From the NCBI GenBank assembly GCA_014529385.2, contig CM043958.1:153165293-153229292 (forward strand): a stretch of DNA of 64,000 nt. Direction: 5' to 3'. A program made the position numbers and the translations under genes. This stretch comes from Adiantum capillus-veneris. Taxonomy: Eukaryota; Streptophyta; Polypodiopsida; Polypodiales; Pteridaceae. Shown here in pieces: positions 1 through 12,010 of this stretch. The notes beneath the pieces were generated by a model, which saw nothing but the letters and a program-made list of their open reading frames with translations, had not been told where the DNA came from and did no database searches. The first letter of the stretch is position 1, and every line of letters begins with the position of its first letter.

Positions 1-925
1 GTGAAGGGCCTTCCCGTAAGACGGGAGATTCTTGCAAAACAAACCACACAAACACGCGACAACAATTCGTATGGCGAATCCACAATAGATACCTGTCGCT
101 CTTGCGTGGGAAAAGCGACTTCCGTGCTTCGTAGTCTCGCGATCTCTTGCAGCAGAGTCTTCTCTTGCTGATGTTGGTACCTCCCGTGAGTGAGGGCATG
201 TGGTGCTTTTATAGCTCCCTGGCCACGGCACGAATAACTGCTTGCGTAGAGATCGAGGCCATTTTTTTTTTCTTTTCTTTTTCTTTTTCTTTTGCGCTGT
301 TCTACCCGAAATAGGGAGAGAGAATTCGTTGGCTGGTTTTGTTGCTTTATCTTCTAAGTGGCCGCCCACTTAATAAGTGGGCGGCCGGCATATTTTAAAA
401 TTGGTATGAACCTGCCCAAAAACTCAATAAAACCTTATAAGTTAAAATCAATGCTTTCACAGCACTTCCCAGGCGTCCCTGGATGCAACCACATGCACGA
501 ATGCAATGCAAACATAGATTCTCGCGGGAAAGCGTCTGCCTTCCCGCGATTGTTCCTGCTTTTCGTAAAAAGCTTCATTGAAACCATCTTTATTCTTGTG
601 CTTGCGTTCTTACGCGTATTTTCTTACTCATTTCGGATTTCCTCCTTAGACCCTTAGTGTGTCCCCTTACGAATGAACCTGTCACCCATCTTGTGACTCA
701 TCAGGGACCACCATTACCTAGTCTTCTCCCACCGAACTAACATGCCAACTCCTTCACGGTGCTTCTTGTCACCCATCATATGACACACCAGAGTTGTCTG
801 TTTCCTGATGGTTTTTCTTACAGATCTGTGATTCCTTAACTTATTAGTTAACTTGTGCACATTTCTTATTAAAGTCCTAATTCTAGAAAATAGAAATTAG
901 AAACAAAATAGTCAAATTAGTTTCA
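1..925 (-). repeat. H1 3' LTR (partial)
   Basis: It matches 3995-4920 almost base for base. It ends at 925 with TTTCA on the plus strand, directly against the polypurine tract complement TCCCTCTCACTT at 926-937. The first 360 bp of the LTR lie outside the window. Confidence 0.85.
360..386. repeat. Perfect palindrome in the H1 3' LTR
   Basis: Two 13-base arms, GGCCGCCCACTTA and its exact complement, are separated by a single A. The same palindrome, with slightly decayed flanks but an intact GCCCACTTA core, occurs in the three other H LTRs at 4355-4379, 51935-51953 and 56908-56926. Confidence 0.85.
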
Positions 926-937
926 TCCCTCTCACTT
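926..937 (-). other. H1 polypurine tract
   Basis: On the minus strand this reads AAGTGAGAGGGA and sits immediately upstream of the 3' LTR. The same tract is conserved next to the H2 3' LTR at 52703-52714. It is expected to prime plus-strand DNA synthesis. Confidence 0.7.
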
Positions 938-2989
938 ATAAACAGTTGTCCTCAACTGTAGAGGTCCAACTGAACTGCCGGGGAGAAACCGGAAAGATTT
1001 CAAATCTTACTCAATGGTGAGTTGAGCTAGTCCTTTCTCAAAAGAGAGCTTAAAAATTAATTTAAATAAAATTCAAGAATTCAATACTTACCTTACCGGT
1101 TCATGTCCTTCCGCTAGTACCTCGAGGATATCCTTCACCATTCATCAAACTTACGAGCCATGTAAGAACTCGTCATTCGCGTCTTTCCAACAGATTGGAA
1201 GTTTCCTTATCCTAGAATCTGTTAACTCAATTCCACCTTCTCAATCCCGAGAAGAATAATCCTCCTAGAAATCAATCTAGGCATCTGTCCTTGCGCATAA
1301 TCCTGCGCTGTTAGTCCAGAGGGTATTAAACCTCTTGTGTCCTCCCACATAGGGAATGCACAAATCATAAGAGTATTAATTTCGATATCCTCCTTCACAA
1401 ACAAGGTCTTCGATCACCTTAAAGAAGGTTCTTGTTTCGGGCCGTCGCTCAACGTAGGCGAGCGGTTTCAATCCGAAGATTCCTTGTGCACGGCGGCACT
1501 TCCTTCCAATCTTTTCCTCCTGTAAGTTATTACCACTAGCAGTGTTCTCGTGACGTCTATTAGCGTCTCTTCCTTGCAGAGGCCATCCTTGCAAGCATCT
1601 AGGATTCCTCGCAAAATCTTAGGCAGATAAAATTCTAGACATACCATTCTGTGAACATAAGTTCAAACTTGGCCCACTTAAGGGTGAACCCGCTTTGGAT
1701 CTCAAGGATGTTCTCCCATATGTGGTTAAGGTAATTCTTACCATTTTAAAATGGTTGGCAAATTTTACTCTTACGAACATAATAGTTCGAACTTATTCGA
1801 GCAGCGTGTAAATGCTACTTGACCTTCTCATGGAGAAACATATACCGCAACCAAAAGTTGCTACTGTAATGGTAAAGGCACATAGCGTACTCAATGATCA
1901 ACGACCATCGGAAAACCTCTTCTCCGTAGAGAAACTCAAATTCCTTCTACCAAACACATCTCAAATAGAGATTCTCGTGTCGGAATATTCTTGCGCGCAA
2001 AAAAGCGCTCAAGAGAGTATAACAAACTCTCGTCCAGTTCCTTGGCATAGGTCTGCATCTTCGTGTGTTATCCATGTACTCAAAAGTGTACATAATTCTT
2101 AAGTTGTGTTAAAGTTTCGATGAACCTGGGAAATTACCTTCCCTTCGTAAGATCCTTAGAGCGAAGACGCTCAACTTGACGATCACTTGGCTCGATCTTA
2201 GAGCAAAACCCGCTCATCAAATAATCTAGGATTTTAATCCTTGGATTCCTCAAGCACAGGCCGTAGTCGTCGCTTGTTCCTTCCCTCGTAAAGAGAGTGT
2301 TCATTCACTTGTGCAAAAAGCACTACCATATCTTCCCTTACCGGGTAGGGGGTGTGGGCTTAGAGAGAGTACTCAAGCTTCATGAAAGCTTTTCTTTGCT
2401 TGAAAACTCAGAATGGTTCCTTCATAATTTCCTACCCGCAATAGCAGGTAATTTGTTGGAGAACTACCGGATACCAGATCAATCATGGACCTTCCGGATG
2501 GTTAAGCAAAGCAGTTCATCGTATAAACAATGTTCTGACTCAACCTTACTCTAATAAACACTCGAGAGTGATTGTCCTGGTTAGACACAACCATACCTCG
2601 TGCAAAAGAGCAAACAAGCATAATGCACTTTATGATTTCCTCAAAGATGTAACTTTGATTAAAAACCTGCCCTCTCACTTAAAGTTCAAGGGTCTTCTAT
2701 TCAAGAAGTTGGGAGTTAGATTTAATTCCCTTACTCCAAACTTTATGTGTTCAATGTTTCCCGTCCCACCCCGGGGATTGGATTCTATGTACACTAAGGT
2801 GTACACTTTCAGCTTTGTATTGCTGACTCCACCATCTGCTACAAAGTATCTTGCAAATGGGTTTACAAATTCGAGCAAAAGTCCTTCGTTAAATTTGTTC
2901 ATCTTTCCTTCCTCAGAGAGGATCAAGAATGGAGCTACCTTGGCAAGAGTGAACCACTACTTGCTTTGACTCACTCGTGTTCCTATTGG

Positions 2990-3320
2990 GCAAACCGATC
3001 CCAATCTTCTTGGATGCCTTCTTCAAAGCATAGAGGAAAAAAATTTGTCAAAAAATTCAGCCTTGAATTGAATCCAAGTCTTGTTGTAAGTTCCTTGCAG
3101 AGCTTTGGTATACCACCAAGTACTTGCAATCCCCTTGAGGTGTTTAATCACATGCCTCATCTTCGACGCTTTTTCAGAAATTGCCGTTTGCAAAGGCAAC
3201 TTCAAACTTGTCGAATCAATGCGGTAGCTTTCGGGGCATCTTCCCTTCCGTCAAAAGTATCAAACTTGACTGGAAGTGTTCCTAGGTCTAGAGACCTTCT
3301 TCATATCCTTCCCGGAATGA
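2990..3320 (-). pseudogene. Degenerate gypsy-type gag in H1
   Basis: Minus-strand frames together spell a gag matrix/capsid-like segment. One frame gives VKFDTFDGREDAPK; a second frame continues with EKASKMRHVIKHLKG and ASTWWY, followed by TWIQFKAEFFDKF. The order and the WW, W, F, F spacing match the gag of family B in this window (FSTFSGFEDK, EASKVRKAATFLK, ALTWW). A frameshift separates the two halves, so no working protein is made. The same remnant is present in H2 near 54950-55310, so it predates the split of the two copies. No protease, RT or integrase is visible in the 2.7-kb internal region. Confidence 0.6.
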
Positions 3321-3620
3321 CGGGATTTCATGGCTATAGTTCTGGATTGACGTTCATGGATATTTTCTGGATTCTGAAGAATCTCGAGCATTCCGCTCCT
3401 TGGATTCTCTAGGTTCTTGAGCATCATGCTCTTGTCGCCTTCTCAGAGAATCCCAAGCCTTGTGTCGACTTCTTGGAGAGAGAAAAAAAAAATTCCAACT
3501 CTGCGAGCTTTTCCTTGTAGGACTTAGGGTTCCACCTGCTTACTTCTCTCTTGGCTTATCATGGCTTCTTCCCGTATCTTCCCAGAGTCGTCCTCCTTTA
3601 CAGAGAAAGAGAGGAGACCA

Positions 3621-3633
3621 TGCTCTGATACCA
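3621..3633 (-). other. H1 primer-binding site (initiator tRNA-Met)
   Basis: On the minus strand this reads TGGTATCAGAGCA, the standard plant initiator tRNA-Met primer site. It lies one base inside the 5' LTR boundary at 3635. Confidence 0.9.
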
Positions 3634-3634
3634 T

Positions 3635-4920
3635 TGTCACAAACGGGAGCGCATAACAATATAAAATATACTCAGATAAATAGAATTTATCTCTTATTAT
3701 TGAAGCCAAAGGATATAGAGAGAAATAGATAGAGAGAGAGAGAGAGTGAGAAGATCGACACAGTACTGGGGACCAGAAGATGGGCTGGTCCCCCCCCTTA
3801 AAGAGAATTCTTTATTAGGGAGAACCTTTTACAAGCACAAGAACCCGAGGAAACCCCTCCGTTCTGTAGTCTTAGACCCGAAGGTCGTTCTTTCCCGTAA
3901 AGGGCTTGGGCACAAGGCCGTTCCTTCCCGTAAGGGACTTAGGTGCGAAGCCGTACTTTCCCGTAAGGGACTTAGGCGTGAAGCCGTACTTCCCGTGAAG
4001 GGCCTTCCCGTAAGACGGGAGATTCCTGCAAAACAAACCACACAAACACGCGACAACAATTCGTATGGCGAATCCACAATAGATACCTGTCGCTCTTGCG
4101 CGGGAAAAGCGACTTCCGTGCTTCGTAGTCTCGCGATCTCTTGCGGCAGAGTCTTCTCTTGCTGATGTTGGTACCTCCCGTGAGTGAGGGCATGTGGTGC
4201 TTTTATAGCTCCCTGGCCACGGCACGAATAACTGCTCGCGTAGAGATCGAGGCCATTTTTTTTTTCTTTTCTTTTTCTTTTTCTTTTGCGCTGTTCTACC
4301 CGAAATAGGGAGAGGGAATTCGCTGGCTGGTTTTGTTGCTTTATCTTTTAAGTGGCTGCCCACTTATTAAGTGGGCGGCCGGCATATTTTAAAATTGGTC
4401 TGAACCTACCCAAAAACTCAATAAAACCTTATAAGTTAAAATCAATGCTTTCACAGCACTTCCCAGGCATCCCTGGATGCAACCACATGCACGAATGCAA
4501 TGCAAACATAGATTCCTCGCGGGAAAGCGTCTGCCTTCCCGCGATTGTTCCTGCTTTTCGTAAAAAGCTTTATTGAACCCATCTTTATTCTTGTGCTTGC
4601 GTTCTTACGCGTATTTTCTTACTCGGTTCGAATTTCCTCCTTAGACCCTTAGTGTGTCCCCTTACCGATGAACCTGTCACCCATCTTGTGACTCATCAGG
4701 GACCACCATTACCTGGTCTTCTCCCACCGAACTAACAGGCCAACTCCTTCACGGTGATTCTTGTAACCCATCATATGACACACCAGAGTTGTCTGTTTCC
4801 TGATGGTTTTTCTTACAGATCTGTGATTCCTTAACTTATTAGTTAACTTGTGCACATTTCTTATTAAAGTCCTAATTCTAGAAAATAGAAATTAGTAACA
4901 AAATAGTCAAATTAGTTTCA
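3635..4920 (-). repeat. H1 5' LTR, complete (1286 bp)
   Basis: It is bounded by TGTCAC at 3635 (LTR 3' end, plus-strand view) and TTTCA at 4920. The primer site abuts its low-coordinate side. It carries a tandem repeat at 3871-4003 and the conserved palindrome at 4355-4379. Confidence 0.85.
3871..4003. repeat. Tandem repeat, about 4 units of 33-34 bp, in the H1 LTR
   Basis: Successive units begin CTTAG or CTTGG and contain CCCGTAA. The units diverge from each other by several bases. Reading frames through this array repeat an SPLRE-like peptide, which is a by-product of the array and not a gene. Confidence 0.75.
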
Positions 4921-5247
4921 GGATATGCATCTATTCTAAGTGTGTGGACATGCACGGTCTGCGAACAGACTCACAGAAGTGCCAAATCACTTCCTAAGCT
5001 AGGCTGACTGAACTGAATTGAACCCATGAAGTGAAGTAGCTTGTCCACGTACACATAGGGTTAGATGTGCATGTGACGGTTTTAGGCCCCTTGACCGGGT
5101 TCTGGTAAGTTGAAAGGGTTAGGTTTTTAACCATAACCCGCTTTCTTGACCTTGGAAGCTTCCGTGAAGTTGCCTCTAGAGAAAGTTGTATCAAACTAAA
5201 CAAAAACTCATGATCTAAGTTTTACACTTGAGGCTATGCCTCGTATT
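4921..5247. other. No recognisable feature
   Basis: Low-copy-looking sequence between H1 and solo LTR G1. I see no coding exon, RNA gene or LTR terminus. It could be intron of the neighbouring VARICOSE gene. Confidence 0.4.
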
Positions 5248-5253
5248 TATAGC

Positions 5254-5812
5254 TGCAACAAACTGTTGACGTGTCAAAGCCTAAAGAATGGAGCCAACTT
5301 ACAGATGTGGGTCGAGGGGCCTAAACCCTAGAAGAAGCAGAAGCAACAAAAGAAGCAGCGGCAGATTTTTGAAAATTGTGCTAGCATGATGACGTGGCAA
5401 GTTGTACGGAACGCATTTTGCGTTGGTTGATGACGTGGCATGCTGTACGGATTTTCGTAAATTACGCTAGCAGCTTTTTAGCTTTGCTTTTGGACCAAAT
5501 GCTTTTGAGTTTGAAGGCTTTTCACTGTAATTGCTATTTAGGCCAAGGGTCTTTAAATATGAGGCTAGGGCTCATTCTCTGGCATGCTTCTTGGAGAAGG
5601 TACAAAGTCTAGAGTACCGGCTTGTACTGTGTTGATGCAATATAAAGAAACACCGAAAGGGGCGCCAAGGTTGGGGCCAATACTCTCCGGGGTGGAATTC
5701 CGCCACTTCGTGTCGCGTGTCGTCTCTCTCTCTCAATTCAGTTGTTATTGAAGTGCTAAAAGTTTGTTCAGTCTGTTCTTTTCTATTGGCACGTGGTGCC
5801 CGCCTTGTGACA
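5254..5812 (+). repeat. G1: solo LTR (559 bp)
   Basis: It starts TGCAACAAACTG (compare TGTCACAAACTA at 11895) and ends TTGTGACA. It is flanked by direct repeats TATAGC at 5248-5253 and 5813-5818, as expected for a solo LTR left by LTR-LTR recombination. It contains TGACGTGG motifs in its first third and the AATAAA-like/GGGGCGCC hairpin module at about 5641-5678. No internal region or primer site adjoins it. Confidence 0.8.
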
Positions 5813-5818
5813 TATAGC

Positions 5819-6750
5819 AACCTTAGCAAGGTAATTCTTTGAATCTAACCGTCTTGTAGTCTTTCCTCCAAAAGTCTGATTCTTGTGGAATCTTTGGCTG
5901 TGTACTTAAATAAGAATATCAACTTCGAAACTCATTCCAAACTCGTCCTAGTATGAAGAATACGTGTGAAATTTCCCAAGAAAGATACATTTGCAAGCTC
6001 TATTTCACAACATAATCCTTCAACAACTGCAAGAGTGTACAATTTTCAAACTATCCACTCGAATGTAAATATGAAAGTGATTTCCATGTTAAGCTTTGCT
6101 CATCAAAGAGTATAGTTTTCTATGAATTTCTGTCATTACTGGCAATAGAGGATGGAATCTTGTAACCAAGTCCCTATAATTGAGCCATGAAATTTGTCAC
6201 ATTCTACAGCATTTCTCAAAATGAGTCATAGGAAATAGTAGCTGTGAAACTTCTTAACGAGCGCACACAGTGCAACATTCGCAACCTACATATATCTACT
6301 AATATGACTATTATAGTTGATAATTGAGAGACATAAAAACATCAATAGTGGTTGTATAACTAGATACAATGTATCTTGGGCCCATACACACAAGATAAGA
6401 GTATAGAAAGTAACATGCACATCACCAAAGATGAAGAGAAGTTGCATGTGACCAAGTAGCAAAAAGTCCAACAACAACTTCACAATCTAAAATCTGTAAA
6501 CCTATTTGAGCTTCAACATTTCACCCAAATGAACTCGTGACATATTTGTAAGAAAGTGCAAGTGTGAACGCATGTCCATTCATCCATAAGGCCTAAGAAA
6601 CCATGAGCATTATTGTGCCTAGTACACAACAACATTCCCTCTACTTTCAAAGTGATTACAGAGACTATAAGTAAACCGAATGTCATTTTTGTGAAATATG
6701 ATGACATGATGCAAATTAACAAAACAGGTTAAACAATGTCCCCCACCAAC
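5819..6750. other. AT-rich sequence, probable VARICOSE intron
   Basis: It lies directly downstream of the splice donor that ends exon 7 (minus strand). There is no recognisable exon of the expected VARICOSE C-terminal domain, no transposon protein and no RNA gene. It is best read as the start of a long intron. Confidence 0.45.
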
Positions 6751-9700
6751 CTGGAAAGACTCATTCACGGCGGTTGAAATAGCTTTTTCAATACTCGGTA
6801 TAACCAAACGAGTAACATAAGAACCGATGGAGGATAACTCTTTCTTCAAAGCTTTCTCCAAAGTCCCCGGCATTTCCTTACTTAGATAATTTGTCAGCAT
6901 CGATGTAAGCTGCTGAGCACGATCTCTATCTAGTTTCTCGCGCTTTGTGGTATCTTCTTGTAAACGAGCCCATATTGCTTCTGCATGCGCCTTCAGCAAC
7001 TTTTCCATACGCTGACCCAAAGATACCTCCATCTTTTTAACTTCTTTGGCAATGGGCACTGCCAAAATTGTTCCCAGCTGCTTCTGAAAATCTCTTTGCA
7101 TGGACACTAGCTGCAAAGCATAGAGTCTCATTGTCACACTGAAATGATAAATAAATTCCCCCGCCAGTGCAGAATTACTGGACTGGCAGGATTAGATTCC
7201 TTTTATATGTCTCCAAATGTGTGTACCTGATTCACAGACTCCTGCAGAGCAAAAACTTGTGCAGCAATGGCAGAAACAGGCAGCAAATTATTGCTTAAAC
7301 TCATGCCCAATTCTTGATCAGAAACGAAATGTGCCGATGTTGAAGAGCTAGGCAATTGGGTAGTAGGTATGGCCATCAGACTTGAGACATTGGCATCAGT
7401 CTTATTTTTATTCTTCTTTTTCCTAGGCTGTGACACCTGTAATGATGATGAGTCATCAAACTTGACAGAAACTTCTTTGAGTTGCTCACATAGTTCATCC
7501 ACAACAGGAACATTGGGCAGAGGTTCCTCAACTTCATCGCTGAAGACTTGTGTTCCTCCAGATGCTTGGTCAAATTGAAGCTGCTCCACCAGGTCCTTCT
7601 CCTCTTTCAAGATATCCATGCAGATGAATTCCGGCATTGTATTAGTCGAATCTCTCTCTCGATAATCTGAACCTACTTGGCCCTTCATTTGTGAGGCTTC
7701 CTTCTCTAAGCTAGTGCTTCCTGGAAAGAGAAGAGTGCTATCTGTAACTTCCTTCGTTTCGACTGCTAGCACTTCCAGATCCTCTTTTTCCATGTACTCT
7801 TCAAACCTCGATTCTGGCTTTGTGAGTTCCTTCGATATCCCACCACCTCTTCCAGGAGAGGACACTGCAGAACCACTGTTATTTACTTCCCCTTTGGATC
7901 GTGCCACCATGGACATGAGCTCTGAAGGTGTTATTAGATGCATGGAACTCAAGCCACCATGCTGCTCTGACATGATAGAAGCAGCAGGAGAGGTTGAGAT
8001 AACCTGCCAATCACGGTCTTCACTGATTCGCATGACCTCATTAGAAGGCCTTCTGGGAGACAAAGGATACGATTCCTGAATTGCATCTGATTCATTCTTG
8101 CTTTCTTCATTTCGCTCAAAGATACGTACAAAGGCCGATTGTTTTCTGGGAGAATTATTTGCAGTTGAGGTTTTCAAATTTGACTTAACAAGAGGTGAGC
8201 TCTTTGGACTCAAGATGACTGCTCCAACATGAGGAGTTGGAGCAATAATTTGAGGGATATTGGATGATAAATCATTCATAGACAGCTCTTTTGTCTCCTT
8301 CATGATGGAATTAATCCCCACTTTCGTATCTGGTGATGTTGTTGAATCTACACTAACTGTTGATGCATCATTTCCTCCTATAACAGTATCAGTCAAAGAA
8401 ATTCCAGAAATAGGACCCGGGGACTTTGCCCTCAACATAGCACTCACTTCGAGCGCAGTAGAGGAAGCTTCTAGATTTGGAGTGGGACCTCCAAGTGAGC
8501 CCTTCAGGTCCTTTTCCACCACATTGACGGTGGCTGATTCTATTGGAGGAACACATAACGATAAATCAAGTGAATATTGCTGTATAGCTTCTGTTTGTAC
8601 GCAATACACTTGCACAACACCTTCACCATCAAAGACATTCTCGCTAGTGGCAGTAATGCTAAATATTGGCATCATAACTAGAAATTCAGCTAGATAATCC
8701 ATGTGAGTGGCAGAAGGATCTGTCCCAAAATTGACATGAACTACATAAAGGGCCTTTCTTCGAGCATTTGGTAGCAAAATCACACACGCTCTAGGAACCA
8801 CTAGCACTTGATTGAAAAATGCAGTATCGCAATCTTCCACAGAGGAGCTTTTTAACTCAAGTGTTTGAGTGCATTTCCAATTCAAGGATCCAGACCGAGG
8901 AAACCATCCCTCTCCACCTGAAGGCACCCATAGTTTTAGCTCTCTGTTCAATGGACCCTGATGAAAGAGGACCTTCAATAGCTTAGCTCAGTTTGGATCA
9001 TAGAAACAGAAAGAGCACATAGGAGTAACCTTACCGCAGTAAGAAGAACAACATGATCATTGCGATGAGGAGCTGAAAGCAATGCAACAGCATCAACTGG
9101 TAATCCATCATGGGGCATAAGAGTGAAAGATGGAAGCATATTTTGCTCCCGCCAAATATGTACCTAAGGATGACCAGATATTCCTTATTCTTCTATATTA
9201 CATAAATTATTCAGATCATTCACCTGCAGATATCTAGCACACTCATCCAACAGCAACGCATAGATTTTTCTTCCTTTACTTGGTTTCTTTTTAAGATGAA
9301 CAATTTAATGACATAAAAAGTGGCTATTTACCGTTCCATCTTTTGAAGCTGACACCAACCTAGTCCACTGACTTGTTGATAGGTCTGTGACTTCCTTCAG
9401 ATGTTTACCAGCACAATAAACACCTTCAATTGGAGAATCCACAGGGCAAAACACCGGTTGTTCTACAAAAAATCCATCAGGGGCAGCACACTGCCTAACT
9501 TTCTTAATGTCAACTGTTAAAACATAATTTTCCATGCCTACAACAACAAGGTCCTGCAAAGCAATCAATCAATGGTAGCATAAGCAAAAGCCACTCCTGC
9601 AGTGTAACATATTTGCACATTAGATATTAATGGCAACAACCTCAGTGTGAGCGTGCCAGCAAACACGAGGATGAACAGATTCCCAGTTGCCAGTGAATTG

Positions 9701-10855
9701 AATGGCTAAGAGTATCTGATCTGAAATTTGTACTTTGTTGTCTTCTCCAGGGCCCTCCACTATTTTTCGAACAAAAAGCCTCCCGTCTGTACTTGCACTG
9801 TAAATAAGAGACTAAACCAGTCTCTTGATCTGATTCAAATAGCACGAATCCCAAAGGCCTTTCAGAACTAAAATGTAACCAAGAAAAACTTACCTCGCTA
9901 GGAGGTGCACGTTTTCACCATAAAACGCCATATCAGTCACCCGCTACAAGAAACAAACCAGAATTTCCGTCAAAATGCAACCTGACCACACACAATGTAT
10001 AAAGTCTTACAGCAAGCCACATACCCCCTCTGAGTGGCCCCGAAGCAGATATTTGAGCGCTGTGTTAATGTTCAAAACTCGAATGCCCTTTGTTGCACGC
10101 AAAGCATAGCATATATAGCTCCTGTTGACAGCTATTTGCCTGCCCACAAGAACTTGAGGATCTGAAAGATACTTGGTGATTGTATTGTGTTCAAGCTGGG
10201 GCTGTGCCTCCCCCGGCAATCGAACGTCAATATCATAAGTTACATGCTCCCCCTTGAGTTGGCGACCCCTCGAAAATTTACTCCTAGCTAGTCTCCCTGA
10301 GGTAGACGTTGGTGCCAAACTTACTGGAGGAGCAGAGGGAACAGCAGGGGCAGCTGCAGCAGGTGGATGAGACAACTCCAAATCTACAGATGGATGTTCT
10401 AGGGAGCTTAAGTTTGCCCCCCCTGCAGGAGGGTTGGTCAAAAGTGCCATTAGGCGTGCACTGTCAAGAGCTGAAGTAGATGGACTCGGTGAGCTTATCG
10501 GGGAGACACTGGCTGACAAAGGCAACGGTGGAGGAACTGAGCCTGTAAAAGCAGGCTGACCAAAACCAGGAGCTGGATAGGAAGGCCCGCGAGGTACCTG
10601 CTCCTGAGGATAAGGTGGATAATGGTTATACAAAGAACCTTGAGGTCCAAAAGGATAAGATGCAGCCAGATTGGAATAAGAGCTTGTAGATGGGCCGTAT
10701 GAATTGGAAAGAGGAAAGTTATTATGTGGAAAGTTGTGTAGCAAATGGCCTGGAGGAGGATAAGGGGGACCTTGTGGCTGATTATAACCAGGCGGTGGTG
10801 GATTCTTGAAAAAGTTATGGAAGTCAAAGTTTCCACTAGGACCATTTGACCCCAT
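6751..10855 (-). CDS. VCS: VARICOSE/EDC4-like mRNA-decapping scaffold, exons 1-7 (C-terminus missing)
   Basis: Seven minus-strand exons join in frame into 1160 codons: 10855-10025, 9943-9894, 9797-9641, 9553-9332, 9163-9035, 8957-7227 and 7110-6751. Every intron is short (77-168 bp) with GT/AG ends. The order matches plant VARICOSE: a Pro/Tyr-rich N-terminus; a WD40 region from about residue 210 ([72 protein letters not shown]); a Ser-rich linker; then a coiled coil ([25 protein letters not shown]). VARICOSE holds DCP1 and DCP2 together in P-bodies for mRNA decapping. Arabidopsis VCS is longer; roughly 300 C-terminal residues are absent here and may lie beyond position 1 across a repeat-filled intron. 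The start was chosen as MGSNGP because a T-rich AG acceptor at 10869-10870 suggests a 5' UTR intron just upstream. Truncation of the gene is the alternative. Confidence 0.9.
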
Positions 10856-11560
10856 TATAATGATGCCACTGAAACGACATAACAATAAAAATAGTGAGCT
10901 CATTTACAGCCACAATTTGCAATACTCTACCTGAACAAACTGTTGCTAGATATAGAGTAAAATAACACACAAGAAAAACAATCTCCCAAATATTTCTTGC
11001 ATAGAAGATGAAAATGCACAAACCAAACAAAGAAGATAACACAAAACCAAACAAAACTACGAGCCACATCGAGCTCACAACATGCAGGCAGCGGCATGCA
11101 TATCACTTTACACGACATTACTACACGCTTCTTCAAACATTGCAAAAACAAAACTCTTGAAGACCCTTGGTTACAGTCCAGCTAGATGATCCCATGTGGA
11201 AGGCCCCCTATCATTATTTAAGATCTCACTTGAATCATACCTTACAATAGACACCATGCCAACGTGTCTAATGTGGCACCAAAGAGACCAATTAAGCTTG
11301 TCAAAAACAGTCTACAAGTCCTAAAAGGCAATTGAGAGGGCCCATGTTCTCCTTGAGAAGAAAACAAAGAAGTAATTTACCAAGATGCACTTGAAAACTG
11401 TCAAGTACTCGAGATGAAAAGCTATCTCATTATTCTTATGGGCTTAAATTCTTTAAAACTGCATAAACTTGGTGTAATCAGATTGGCACTGACAAGGCAG
11501 TAATCTCACAACAACTCACGAACAATCTTAAAACTTTAACAATTGAATTCGAATCAAACA
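10856..11560. promoter_or_regulatory. 5' flank of VARICOSE; probable 5' UTR intron and promoter
   Basis: A pyrimidine-rich tract ending in CAG (minus strand, 10869-10871) lies 14 bases before the chosen start codon, as for a 5' UTR intron. The rest is AT-rich, with short chance frames only. I cannot place a TATA box or transcription start with confidence. Confidence 0.4.
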
Positions 11561-11660
11561 GTAATCGCCACACAAAGTGGCGGAGTTCCACTTCCAGATG
11601 CACTGGCCCCATAGTCTTGCGCCCCTTTTGGTATTTCTTTTATGTTGAGACCAACGACCC
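11561..11660 (-). repeat. LTR fragment carrying the hairpin module
   Basis: A minus-strand fragment with the GCGCCCC and GGTATTTCTTTT core at about 11620-11643, preceded by TGGCCCC. The ends are not defined, so this is an LTR relic of family G or C. Confidence 0.5.
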
Positions 11661-11894
11661 AAGATATCGAGAGTTCCAATCTGGAATGAGACTCCTTATT
11701 GGATGAGATTTTTCTGGGAAGCCAACGACCGAAAATATCAAGAGCTCCAATATGGGAATGAGAAAACTGATTGTCCCTCCATATGTCCCTTAGAATGACC
11801 CTCGAAAATTTTTGAGCTAACTTGAGTTGTTTTGCAGATATGTTGTAATCGCGAAAGTAATCGCGGACGATTACTTTCTCTCAAGAAGGGGGGA
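11661..11894 (+). mobile_element. 3' end of a plus-strand LTR element internal region
   Basis: The stretch ends in GCGGACGATTACTTTC and a purine tract AAGAAGGGGGGA (11883-11894), followed at once by the LTR start TGTCAC. It therefore belongs to the element whose 3' LTR is G2. Upstream coding sequence has been lost. Confidence 0.6.
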
Positions 11895-12010
11895 TGTCAC
11901 AAACTACTGACGTGTCAAGCCACTAAAGAACGAAGCCAACCTGCAGATCCCAGCCGAGGGGACTAAACCCTAGAAACAGTAGAAGAAGTTGAAGAAGTAG
12001 AACTTATGGG

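Larger units (their letters stand above)
1..4920 (-). mobile_element. H1: non-autonomous LTR retrotransposon, cut by window edge
   Basis: An LTR element on the minus strand. Its 3' LTR is 1-925 (partial), its internal region 926-3634 and its 5' LTR 3635-4920. Position 1 of the window aligns with 3995 in the 5' LTR and the two copies run together almost without gaps to 925 and 4920. Read on the minus strand the LTR starts TGAAACTA and ends GTGACA. The primer-binding site is at 3621-3633 and the polypurine tract at 926-937. The internal region encodes no intact protein, only a frameshifted gypsy-type gag remnant. The second target-site repeat lies outside the window, so the insertion site cannot be confirmed. 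The related element H2 lies at 51281-57713. Confidence 0.85.

Noticed and set aside
1812-2102. A 96-residue plus-strand frame in H1, kept in H2 at 53853-54143
   Set aside because: It runs antisense to the element, has no recognisable domain, and two copies are too few to show selection on protein. Worth a dN/dS test but not reported as a gene.
7369-8697. Plus-strand frames opposite VARICOSE exon 6 (7369-7578, 7714-8079, 8260-8697)
   Set aside because: They are shadows of the long minus-strand exon, with composition set by its Ser-rich linker.
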